Below are positions 11,061 to 22,100 of a stretch of DNA of 64,000 nt, in pieces. A model generated the notes under the pieces. It saw only the letters and a program-made list of their open reading frames with translations. It had not been told where the DNA came from and did not search any database. Source of the stretch: Triplophysa rosa (taxonomy: Eukaryota > Chordata > Actinopteri > Cypriniformes > Nemacheilidae); NCBI RefSeq assembly GCF_024868665.1, contig NC_079890.1:7039121-7103120 (forward strand). The letters run 5' to 3'. Each line of letters opens with the position of its first letter. Positions within the stretch are counted from its first letter, which is position 1. Both the position numbers and the translations under genes were made by a program.

Positions 11061-11739
11061 TAAGACTGGCGGCTGGCTGGGCGTACGCCTGCAAAGCGCC
11101 TTCTCCCCTCATCAGGCGAGTCGGTGCACTATTTCAGCTTCCCCCACCGGGCGAAGGACAAGCATCCCACCCATCACAAAAGCACTTCTTTGGTTTACGA
11201 GCCAGGTGGAGCGGCCCGTATACCAAGTCCAGTATAGGTAGAGTTATCCCTCATGAGGTGAACCCTATACCTGAGCTAGTGCTCCACACTCCCCCCTTGG
11301 GTCGTCCCATCTGACGTTTCCTCGCTGTTGGTTCCCCTTTTGGTGAACCTGTGACCTCCCCTCGGTGCACTCCACCGCTTCTGTGCACCGCTGGTTGGGG
11401 CCCCCACTACTACTCCCATGAGATCTCCCCACTGATGAGACCGTGTAGGAATTCCACGTATTACCTCCCTACGGCAGGATATGGTCTCTGTAGCGTTCCT
11501 CCTCAGGTGAGGGTGTAGCACTTCCCAGTGTTCCTTACTGTGCCGGGCAGCTATCTTGTCTCTAGAGTAGGAAGGCCACTGCCTGTACGGCCGTTGGTAA
11601 GAGCCTCTCGTCATTGACACACTCGAACTGATGCCTTACTACACCACTGGAGGGTTACGATTTGCGGTAGTGCTCACTTGTGACTCGCCCAGGCCAGTCA
11701 GTGTCGCTCCGCTGGAAGTCCTGACGCGGCTCAGCATTG

Positions 11740-12132
11740 TGGCATTTTGTATAGGGACCCCATTCTGTCTCGACACAACGTCGAGAGACCGACAGAAAGG
11801 GAACATCTCGGTTACAACTGTAACGTCTGTTCCCTGATGGAGGGAACGAGACATTGTGTCCTTCATGCCACAACACTTCGGCGTCCGCTGCAGCGACCGA
11901 GAGTGCCTCTCAGGTTCCTCAGCACAAAAAGTGAATGAATGGGCATGCCATCTTCCTTTTATACCCGTATGCATGGGGCGGAGACTGGCATGCCATGCCA
12001 TTCGCCAAGTTCAATGGCCTTTTAAAAGTACAATCAGACATGATAGGTTCTCAATTTCAAACCCCATTTTGTCTCGACACAACGTCTCGTTTCCTCCATC
12101 AGGGAACAGAGGTTACAGTCGTTACCGAGACG
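11740..12132. repeat. DIRS internal complementary region plus right terminal repeat (copy B)
   Basis: This block carries two oppositely oriented copies of the terminal motif: cgacacaacgtcgagagacc near 11770 with ttccctgatggagggaacg after it, and cgacacaacgtctcgt near 12073 with catcagggaacagagg after it. Between them lies the inverted leader with cttttatacccgtatgca. This arrangement can fold back on itself and matches the ITR plus ICR design used by DIRS elements to circularise their cDNA. Confidence 0.7.
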
Positions 12133-12279
12133 ATTACAGTTTTAATAAAGTACTTTGTGCTGTGGTGGAGGAAGACTTAATTTTTAACGTTTTGCTGTGT
12201 TGATGTGTTTGTTCTGTTTTTTTTCTTTTGGTATTTATGTTATGGCAATTGATTGAATAAATGTACATGTTAAAAATCA

Positions 12280-12370
12280 AACCTCTCTCGCTCTCTCTCT
12301 CTCACACTCTCTCTGTGTACTCCACTCACTCACTTATTGTATGCTCTCACACTCTCTCACCCCACTGCAG
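12280..12370. repeat. (CT)n-rich simple repeat
   Basis: Runs of ctctctctctc and cacactctctc, imperfect, cover about 90 bp. This is ordinary microsatellite-like sequence. Confidence 0.7.
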
Positions 12371-12486
12371 AGGCTGCGACAGAGGATTGTGGGAATGAGG
12401 AGAGTTAAAAGGAGAAGGCAATTGAAGATGATACAGTATAAACAGAAAAAAGACGTAAAAGCAGATCAGAGGAAGTTGTTATCCGT

Positions 12487-12693
12487 TCTCATCAATCTGC
12501 ATATAAATAACATGACCTTGTGCGATACGATGTCTTATTAAATTAACAATCACACACCCTACACGTCTTGATGGCAAAATTACACCACAATATATAAATT
12601 TGTCTTGTCTGCTCTGCAACGAGTATTACATGCATTCGGAAAGTGTAAAGTGTTGTTATTTATACGCAGATTGATGAGAACAGGTTGAAACTA
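12487..12693. mobile_element. short inverted-repeat element (MITE), family shared with 31645-32565
   Basis: The ends are gttctcatcaatctgcat and its inverted partner cagattgatgagaac, continuing inward with tataaataaca / tgttatttata. The inverted arms are about 30 bp and the whole element is about 205 bp. The same arms bound a longer, 0.9-kb element in peli3 intron 4. It is non-autonomous; the superfamily is undetermined. Confidence 0.7.
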
Positions 12694-13313
12694 AGGAAAG
12701 ACAGATATAAACATGGATTAAAGTTCTCCGTCGCTACGATGGATTTCCGTTAATTGCACAGAGTCTACGACAGATTTCCATCAATTGCAGGGTTCCAGCC
12801 TGTCCTTAATGTCTTAAATTCACTTTTCATAGTGTTGTTAACCCTTTTCCGCCGCGTACGATCACACCGGTGTGATTAGGACATTCAGCGCTTTGGCTGG
12901 CACTGAGCCAGAGCCATCTCAATCCTGTCACATATCACAACTATGCAGTGCTTTCAACCACATAATGTTTAATTTAGGCTTCAGACATATTGTGCCTAAA
13001 AGCACAAAATACATTTAGATATTGTACAATACACACTGATGTCTATGGAAGTGGCAATAACAATCTCCTCAAATGTAATTTGAGGGATGTGTTTTATTCA
13101 CATCAGACACAATATCTGCAATGTAAGCAATAGTTAAGATCACTCATTTCTTCTACCAGTTCACCAGGCACTTGCATTTGTGTTTTTAAAGAGAAGTGAA
13201 TGAATTCACGTGATGTAAATCCGACAGATCTCAGACCACGACAGAAACAAACATGGCGGCGCCCGCTCATAGCTCAACTAACGCGATCATTATAAAAGTG
13301 TTTAAACAACACA
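12694..13313. other. no gene recognised
   Basis: Intergenic sequence. A short perfect palindrome-like stretch, gatcacaccggtgtgatt, occurs at about 12860-12880 beside ttaacccttttccgccgcg and may be the end of a TTAA-targeting element. I could not find a matching opposite end. Confidence 0.25.
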
Positions 13314-13525
13314 TTCACATGCACATATCTGACAATAGCAATGTCAGATATTTCATGACATAGTTAAAAGTTTGTGAATTTTTTTGAGTAAAAAAGAAAA
13401 ATTATGTAAAAGCAATGCATCAGTCATACAGCTGCTGTGGCTCTGCGGTGTGCCACATGATAAGCAGTTCCGCGTCGCCATGTAAATGTTAAAGTGATAG
13501 GCTACCTTCTTAACGGTCGCCTTGG
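13314..13525. repeat. dispersed repeat, copy 1 (see 27349-27558)
   Basis: About 210 bp that reappear in the same orientation at 27349-27558. Shared landmarks are tcatgacatagttaaaa, agtcatacagctg and tgtggctctgc. Divergence is moderate, with small indels. The second copy abruptly ends the Gypsy-1 integrase. The identity of the repeat is unknown. Confidence 0.65.
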
Positions 13526-13817
13526 AAAAGCTATTCAAACACTGTAACTAGTCACTGTAGCTAGTCAAACACTGTAACGGGTGTCAGGTGTAGCCAAGCT
13601 TCAGGAATATGGTTTCACAGCCAAAAGGCAGAAAAAGTGAAAAGTTAATTATTAAGAGTTTCAGAAAACATGGTTTGGTCTTGTAAGATAAATTAAAAAG
13701 TGCACTGAGAAGTTATAGATGGTTGATTATTTGTCTAGGTAAGTATCATTTTTTCATAGATTAAAAATAACTTTTAAAATATGCAAACTGGCAATACTAC
13801 GTAAAGTGGTTCAAAAC

Positions 13818-13972
13818 ATCTCCCTTTAAAATGCTATTGGTTTCGACTATTTAGGTAAAGTGTCGGTTAAAGGAATATGACTTGGCCTGAAAAAACATCT
13901 CCCTTTAAAACGCTATTGGTTTCGACTATTTAGATAAAGTGTCGGTTAAAGGAATATGACTTGGCCTGAAAA
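13818..13972. repeat. tandem duplication, two ~77-bp units
   Basis: Two head-to-tail units each run from aaacatctccctttaaaa to gacttggcctgaaaaaa. They differ by a few substitutions (for example atgctattgg versus acgctattgg). This is a simple local duplication with no coding capacity. Confidence 0.9.
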
Positions 13973-14889
13973 AAACAATCTGCCAAAAGTTTTTTTTCAC
14001 TTTAATCCATGTATAAAGGAGAAAGACATTTAAAGTACTTGCACTGTAGGAGTTGACTCTTTTAATAAAGCAGAACCTGATGAATTATTGATAAGGCCCC
14101 AAATAAATTGTTAGAACAGTTAGACTAGTAGGAGAAAGCGCTTGTCAATTTATTACAGCCATTAGTCCCTTTGGCAGAAGTCGTATAGATTGTTTTACTT
14201 TAAAATATGCAATTTCAAAATGTTCCGTATTCTCATAACCAGCCTTCTATATGCCTCTGTTTCTGTTAATCGCCATCGCATATCTCTCCCGTTCCCTCCT
14301 TCCTCCCCCAGGTTGTGGGCTGATTAGAAACTATGTGGCACAGAGCAGGCAATCCATCAACCTGCCAAATCCTAGCATACACACACACACTATATATTTT
14401 CTTCGGCATGTAAGAGTGCTGTGCATTCCTAGAAATCTTCCATTATTTATAATCTGCTGTTTTATATACTGTACACTACTGTTACACCACACTATATTAG
14501 TTGTGAATCTTTTTCCCTTTTCCTTGCTTTTCTTTATCTGACTGTACCTCCCTGCTCCTCACCTTCATCACCTGCCCCACCATTCTGTTTCTATTTTTGT
14601 CCTCTCTTTCTATTTTTCTCTCCATCCCTCCTTCTCCTAGCTCACCCACCCTCCTACCTCCAGTCCACCTCTTACCACTGCACTCTGACAGTCAATGCAG
14701 TGCCTGGCTCATATGAGTTGTCTGTCATCTTTCTGCAAAACAGGGGTTTACATATGGGATTGATTGATTATGCTAAATAGATTCGGGAAGATGGATGTGC
14801 ATGCATTAAGGATTTGGAAAGATGGATGTGCATGAATTATAAAATCTGTAAAAATGTTTAATGGTCTTTTTTCCCAAAGGTTTTTCCAA
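13973..14889. other. no gene recognised
   Basis: AT-rich sequence with a pyrimidine-rich part at 14510-14670. The open frame at 14251-14541 is hydrophobic but shows no family features and no conserved start context, so it is not called. Short local repeats of gatggatgtgcatg occur at 14790-14830. Confidence 0.3.
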
Positions 14890-15624
14890 ATTATTATTTA
14901 CAGTAAATGGATGTCAATATATGAATATAGTATTTTATTGTGTCATACTGTACTTCATCACACTTAAATGATTCAGATCATCTAACCAATTTTTATATTA
15001 GACAAAGATAACATGAGCAAATAAAAAATGCAGTTTTTAAATGATGATTTTATTTATTATAGGAAAAAAGCTATCCAAACTTACTTGGCCCTATGATAAA
15101 AATGTATTTGCCCCCTAAACCTTATAACTGGTTGTGCCACCCTTGGCTGTGGAAGAATTTTAGCCTACTCTTTTTTTTTGCAGAATTGTTTTAATTGAGG
15201 AACATTGACAGTACTGACAGTAATCATGCCTTGGTGTGGCTAATAAACTTGAACTGAATTATTCACAGTTTATTCATGATTTTACAATGGGGGGGGCAAT
15301 TACTGCTCCGGGTGTACGTGTGTTCACCACTTGCTGTGCGTGTGTTCACTACTCTCTGGATGGGTTAAATGCAGAGGTCACATTTCGGGTATGGGTCACC
15401 ATATCTGACTAATAGGTCACTTTCACTTTCATTACTTTTTCACATAGGGCCAGGTAGGTTCGTATAGCTTTTTCCTTTAATAAATGAAATCATTATTCAA
15501 AAATTGCATTTTGTATTTATTCATATTATCTCTGTCAAATATTATCATTTTGTCAGAGTGTGACAAAAATGCAATAAAAGAAAAAATTAGGAAGGTGGGC
15601 AAATATTTTTCACAGCACTGTAGT
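14890..15624. mobile_element. Tc1-like non-autonomous element with nested SINE
   Basis: The right end reads gggcaaatatttttcacagcactgta. The left part contains the matching inverted or subterminal phrases (gataaaaatgtatttgcccc, ttacttggccctatg paired with catagggccaggtagg at 15448-15463). This layout is familiar from fish Tc1 elements whose ends carry CAGTGCTGTGAAAAA. Transposase sequence is largely lost. A SINE fragment sits in the middle. The left boundary is approximate. Confidence 0.6.
15300..15443 (+). mobile_element. SINE 3' fragment nested in Tc1-like element
   Basis: The sequence from about ctccgggtgtacgtgtg to aggtcactttcactttca is the inverted equivalent of the SINE body and tail at 3571-3730. 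The tRNA-like head is missing, so this is a 5'-truncated copy. It lies between the paired arms of the Tc1-like element. Confidence 0.65.
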
Positions 15625-15945
15625 ATTTACTTCAGTTATGTTTCATCAATGTACATTGCATAGAGAAAATTTGTATTTTTAATACCATATACTATCTTTA
15701 TATTTTATCTTTTCATGTACTACTGATATTGTTATTATTTATTTATTATTTTATTATGATGTATGTAATGCTGATTTGCAACAATAAGAATTATGAAAAG
15801 CACTGTATAAATAAAATTGAATTGAATTTCCTAGATAAAATTGGTGAGCACAGTTCAGTGTGTGAGAAAAAAAAACTAAAGGTGATGTGTTGTAATCATC
15901 AACAACATCTTTCTTATTTACCCACTTACAGCTGTTTTGGTGGAA

Positions 15946-16118
15946 ATGGTTTTGGAAGGGAGCTCTGAAGCTCTTTGCCCTTCCCCATCTTTAGAGCTGC
16001 GGCCATCTTGCAATAAAAGCCAGCCATCTCCTACTCTGGGCTCAGGATCCCAGTCCCATAATGCTCTCTGCCCTGAGGACAAGGAGCCCATCAAGTACGG
16101 GGAGCTGATTGTACTGGG
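15946..16118 (+). CDS. peli3: peli3 coding exon 1
   Basis: Codons 1 to 57 plus two bases of codon 58. It starts at ATG 15946 ([10 protein letters not shown]). An in-frame TTG upstream at 15937 belongs to the 5' UTR. An acceptor-like cccacttacag ends at 15931, so the exon begins at 15932 and a 5' UTR intron is inferred. It ends GTACTGGG|GTAAGT, a consensus donor. Content is a variable Ser/Pro-rich N-terminus, then [13 protein letters not shown], the start of the FHA-like fold. Confidence 0.92.
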
Positions 16119-19100
16119 GTAAGTGAACATCCCCAGCAGACTGAAATATTGTAATATTTAAAAAAGGTGGTTAATTCCTTTTTTATAAGTAGTGTATAAG
16201 TATACATATATATTTTTTAAATAGCATGTAATCACAGCTTTGTCAAGTTTAAGGGTAAACAGAACATTCTGGATCAATAAGTGACAGCATTTGTGAGGTC
16301 AAAGAGAGCTTTGTCGATTTCCACATGTGTAGATTATGTCTCATATTTCATAATAAATATGCTCTTCGCTGACAATTAAATACATTTTAATAAATACAAA
16401 AAATGTCTGGAACAATTATATAACTGTAAATCTATTGCTGAAAGGCATTTGAAAAGTTGCAAAAATACATGAAAATGTCTAAATACAGAGTGTTTCAAGA
16501 AGTCTAGTCATACCACTTAAACGTTGTACATGTTTAAATAAGATTAAATTAAAACAAAATTGCGAAGTTCCCTTTAGGATTCCCTTTAGGGAAGTCGTGG
16601 CACTTGGCAGCCACTGTCGACACCACAAGCGGTCCTAGAGGGCATAACCTGGCTACTTCAGTCATTATGTCCCCTCACTATTTAAAATGATAATAAACAA
16701 AATAATTTTAAAAACATTAGAAATTTTAATTTGGTTAATATTGATTAAGGAAGCAACAAGAGCAGAGGTTAAAAAATGTAGGGTCTGTTTAATTTCTCAA
16801 ATTCCATTTTTTTGTCGACAGACTTGACAGACAACAGTGTCTTGCGCAGTACTACTGTTGATCAAAAACACAAGCTAAATGTCTTTGACAAAGGATGCTT
16901 GCATCCACAGGCATTGCTTAACAAGAAACGAGCGTATACTGTTTTCCATTTCGCGGACCGGGAAATTTTTCTGTGCATATTGATAAAGTGGAGATACAGG
17001 CTGTCTATCTGGGCTGTCTGTTGGATCATGTTATTGGTAAAATTGGAGCGTGTTTCAGTGAACGTAATTCAAAGTTGGCAGCAGACAGTGAGATCTCACT
17101 CTTTATAGTTGTTATAATGACACAATGGCTTTGCTTAGACGTAAAGTATGGAATTCCAGAATTGACTTAATTAAAAATAAATAAATACAAAAAAAATCCA
17201 TGAAGAAATGTAAAAAAGCAAAAATAAATGAGTATTTATACTTTTATTTCCTTATTTATGGGTAATTATATATTTTTTCACGCTTATTTATTTTTTCATT
17301 TATTTATTTATACATTTATTTATTTCCGCTTTTATTTATTTCCACATTTATTCATGTATATATGTATTTATTCCTACATTTATTTATTTTTACATTTATT
17401 TATTTCTACATTTATTTATTTATGTATTTCTTTGTCTGTATGCTAATGAGTGGGGGCGTGTTTCTCCTCAGACATTAGCAATCGATCTCAGAGCGGCGGT
17501 GCTGAAGCTTTGAGGCCACAGGGACACCTTGTGGTGTGACCAAACTAAACGAAGTTGACGAAGTTGCATAGAGAAGGCAATCTAGTCATTTAATATCACC
17601 CTAACTGTATGTAGATAGGGTTACCACACATAGCCTACATACTCTTTATTAGGGACATTGCTGTAAAACATTATTCGGTCGAGATTTCTAAAATGTTTTT
17701 GCACACATGAACAGAAACTGCACAACAACAGGTCTGCTATGAGACACTTGGAAGAATACACTTGGACATGGAAGCGCGTGAAATTGTCCACTAGTGATCA
17801 CATTTATTGTAAATGCGCTGGATGGAGCTGATAAGAGCTTGAGTTGTTTGTCGATGAGACTCGCACAAACCAGCTCAGAACACCGAGAGAAACCAGCGCA
17901 TTTCACTGAAGTCTACGCAAGCATTATGATCAATGCGTTTGAAACGCGTCTGCAAATACAGTTTACATTCGCGTTTCCTAACTTTGCAATGCATAACACG
18001 TGGCATTTTGAATGCTTAAATTATAACGCATGTTTCCATAGGAGTAATTTGCGGGTGGACGGGTGGGTCATGTCCCCACCACTTTTTGCCAAAGTCAATT
18101 TTGTTGCTTTGTAAGCAGAGGCAATTTCTAACAACTCCGCCCATCAGTTTCAGATTGGAATAGACAAAGTGTAAGAAACGCACAGGAACATCAACTTCTC
18201 CAGTGGCGTAGAGCATCTGTTACCTACTTCATGTCGTCGTGGGTTCGGGACTGCTGTCCGCTGAACTTTTTCCCTGTCACATATCAGATTGTAAAGGTAT
18301 TTATTTGTAATAAACGATGAAAATATTTGAAAATGGCTGTTCAAGTCATACATGTACCAAACATTTTGCGCTTAATTGCACTTTGATGCTATATATTCGT
18401 CCTTATTGTTCTCGACATGCCGTTGGTCTATTGCAAGATTAATTACATTTTGATACTTGATAGCAAACTCAAATAAATGGAAAAAGTCACAACTTTGTAG
18501 TTTCATGAGTTCAAAACAAAATTTAGAAAGTTTGTTGTATATTTGTAGCCTATCTGACAATGCCCGTATAATAAGTGAAAATAAGATTTTTTTAAAGATA
18601 TTATTTTTCCATCTGTTTCCCCTGTATAACTTACTTGAATGTTTGTCCTTATTAGCAGGGGGTTTCCAAATGTCTCAATCCTTGACCCAGCAACAGGTAA
18701 TCTGTGTCAAACACACATTTTTAACATGGGGAAAACACATTTGTTTCAATAGTTTTTATTTTATCACAAATTAATACGTTTAATTACGTACGGCAACAGC
18801 CATCCTTACATATAATAAAGCACAACATGCTTTAAATGATCTATTAATGAAAACATGATATAGTTTAAAAACAAATGGAATCAGATCTGATATGTGGAAA
18901 TTTAGAATAGTGAGTTTAGCGGATTCGTACGGTGGCGTATTGCTGCCACGTATTTTTCCACTCAATTATGTCGTTAAAACGAGATAATATGTCGTTTAAA
19001 CGAAATAATTTTCTTGTGTAAACGTCATATTTTTCCCGTTTTAACGAGATATTATATCATTTTAAACAACATATTTTTCTCACTGGTTTCATTAATAGAC

Positions 19101-22100
19101 AATTCAAACGGAATTGCATGAATTCGGTAAATTAATTCAGTTTTTTGACGAGATGGTTCATTAACTGAACTGGTGCTATTAACTGAGCTATTAAACTGGA
19201 GTTTAATAATTTAAAACAATTAAAACTGTTCCTATTTATTTAATGCGCGTGCTTGTCCAGCACGCGCGTTCTCTGTTCTGCAAAGAGCTACACTCTGGCA
19301 TCATTAAAACATTAACGGTTATTTAACTTTTTTTCTTTATACCTCACAGATGTGAGAGTAAACACATTTTCGATCGATTTGGCGCGTTTAAATGAACGGA
19401 CCCTGATGTTTGCGAGTGTGACTGTAGAAGCTTTTGATAGTTGTATCTAAAAAACGGACATCCCGCTAAACTTGTGGTAAAACAAGAATGTAATATTAAG
19501 CTTAAAGATAATATTTATTAATCTTTGTCAATAAATATCTGCTTTGAATCCTCTACATTGAGTTGAAGTCCTTGGTTATTTATGTCATTTACTTCAGTAG
19601 CGTATCTGAATGAAGTGTCTGATGCTGATGTACAGTGCTGTGTTAAGTTTTATTAATCGTCATATTTTGTATAATACATATTTAACTAGAAAATTATTTA
19701 AATTATGCATAAAATTGAATCTTTAATTCACAGATTAAATCACAAATTAATTTAATCCTCCATGCGAGGGACGATGTGTTTAAATACAATTATAAAAACG
19801 ATTTTAACTGTTTGGTTGTTGGGATGTACTCGTCATGGCCCATAAACGTTATTTGGTACGTCATGGCAACGAATATGGTCCGGTCGTTACTGTGGTAGCT
19901 GAGCGGACCCATTGGAAGTGGCATTATTCCTCGTTGATGAACTAGACCGTTATGGGAAGCTTCGTGGATATAAACTACTACATCTGAAATGTATTCAGGC
20001 TGGATTTGTTGTCAGTCAAACATTTATTAAATATTCTGTATCCGTAAGCACAACTCAGAAGAGAAATCGCTCTCTTGTTTTTGGCTACACTGTAAAAAAG
20101 AAATCCCGTAAAAAAACGGATAAAGTAGTTGCAGAAAATTACCAGTACATTTTCCTTTATTTTATGGACATTTCCGTTAATGCTAAAATGCAATTTAATG
20201 CAGTGCAAAATGTAAAATACAAGTAAAACAACTGTAAAAATGAATACAGAAAATTCCTTCATATAAATACAGTATATAGTGCCCTATTTTTACGGATTTT
20301 TTTAGTGTACCGTACAGCGGGCCGTGGTTCGAAAACATGACATTTTACCTATGTCCAGCTAGAAAACATGTCACTTTCACGTAATAGATTAATGTGTAAT
20401 TATTATGAGACGTCATATTATCCCTTTACTACGGTGGCGTATTGCTGCCACTTACATTTTATTTTTTCCACTCAAATATGTCGTTAAAACGAAATAATAT
20501 GTCGTTACGACATATTATCTCATTTTAACGACATATCTCGTTTTAACGACATAATTGAGTGGAAAAATACGTGGCAGCAATACGCCACCGTACGAATCTG
20601 CTAAACTCACTATTCTAAATTTCCACATATCAGATTTGCTTCCATTTGTTTTTAAACTATATCATGTTTTCATTAATAGATCATTTAAAGCAGGGGTGCC
20701 CAATGTCGGTCCTGGAGGGCCACTGTCCTGCAGAGTTTAGCTCCAACTAGGCTCAACACACCTGTTTGAAAGTTTCTAGTCTGCTTTGTGAGACCTTGAT
20801 TAGCTGTTCAGGTGTGTTTGATTAGGGTTGAAGCTAAGCTTTGCAGGACACCGGCCCTCCAGGACTGACTTTGGACACCCCTGATTTAAAGCATGTTGTG
20901 CTTTATTATATGTAAGGATGGCTGTTGCCGTACGTAATTAAACGTATTAATTTGTGATAAAATAAAAACTATTGAAACAAATGTGTTTTCCCCATGTTAA
21001 AAATGTGTGTTTGACACAGATTACCTGTTGCTGGGTCAAGGATTGAGACATTTGGTAACCCCCTGCTAATAAGGACAAACATTCAAGTAAGTTATACAGG
21101 GGAAACAGATGGAAAAATAATATCTTTAAAAAAATCTTATTTTCACTTATTATACGGGCATTGCCAGATAGGCTACAAATATACAACAAACTTTCTAAAT
21201 TTTGTTTTGAACTCATGAAACTACAAAGTTGTGACTTTTTCCATTTATTTGAGTTTTCTATCAAGTATCAAAATGTAATTAATCTTGCAATAGACCATAG
21301 CAACGGCATGTCGAGAACAATAAGGACGAATATATAGCATCAAAGTGCAATTAAGCGCAAAATGTTTGGTACATGTATGACTTGAACAGCCATTTTCAAA
21401 TATTTTCATCGTTTATTACAAATAAATACCTTTACAATCTGATATGTGACAGGGAAAAAGTTCAGCGGACAGCAGTCCCGAACCCACGATGACATGAAGT
21501 AGGTAACACACGCTTTACGCTCTACGCCACTGGAGAAGTTAATGTTCCTGTGCGTTTCTTACACTTTGTCTATTCCAATCTGAAACTGATGGGCGGAGTT
21601 GTTAGAAATTGCCTCTGCTTACAAAGCAACAAAATTGACTTTGGCAAAAAGTGGTGGGGACATGACCCACCCGTCCACCTGCAATTTACTCCTATGGAAA
21701 TATGCGTTATAATTTAAGCATTCTAAATGCCACGTGTTATGCATTGCAAAGTTAGGAAACGCGAATGTAAACTGTATTTGCAGACGCGTTTCAAACGCAT
21801 TGATCATAATGCTTGCGTAGACTTCAGTGAAATGCGCTGGTTTCTCTCGGTGTTCTGAGCTCGTTTGTGCGAGTCTCATCGACAAACAACTCAAGCTCTT
21901 ATCAGCTCCATCCAGCGCATTTACAATAAATGTGATCACTAGTGGATAATTTCACGCGCTTCCATGTCCAAGTGTATTCTTCCAAGTGTCTCATAGCAGA
22001 CCTGTTGTTGTGCAGTTTCTGTTCATGTGTGCAAAGACATTTCAGAAATCTCGACCGGATAATGTTTTACGGCAATGTCCCTAATAAAGAGTATGTAGGT

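Larger units (their letters stand above)
10014..12132 (+). mobile_element. DIRS-type retrotransposon copy B (both termini, internally deleted)
   Basis: The left terminus (ttccctttctgtcggtctc) is followed by a leader that is repeated in inverted orientation at the right end. The left leader around 10030-10180 matches the reverse complement of about 11935-12090, including the gtataagaggaag/cttccttttatac pair. This is the inverted terminal repeat layout of DIRS elements. An internal complementary region at 11740-11880 repeats the terminal motif (cgacacaacgtcgagagacc). Gag and reverse transcriptase are gone; the leader runs directly into the tyrosine-recombinase gene. No target duplication was sought, since YR elements do not make one. 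Confidence 0.8.
18993..20507. other. spacer between inverted arms
   Basis: About 1.5 kb of AT-rich sequence. It holds the integrase-like relic (19912-20085), a small inverted-repeat MITE (20086-20309), and an extra direct-orientation copy of the arm-tip motif cggtggcgtattgctgccac near 20432. That copy forms a short palindrome with the right arm tip at about 20565-20590. Confidence 0.6.

Noticed and set aside
14251..14541. hydrophobic 96-codon frame as a membrane protein
   Set aside because: It arises from pyrimidine-rich, low-complexity sequence, and no family similarity is recognised.
17228..17446. Phe/Tyr-rich frame in the left arm (mirrored at 22211-22480)
   Set aside because: It is the translation of an ATTT-rich minisatellite-like tract.
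18457..18774. 105-codon frame conserved between the two arms
   Set aside because: Conservation is explained by the inverted duplication itself; the protein has no recognisable features.
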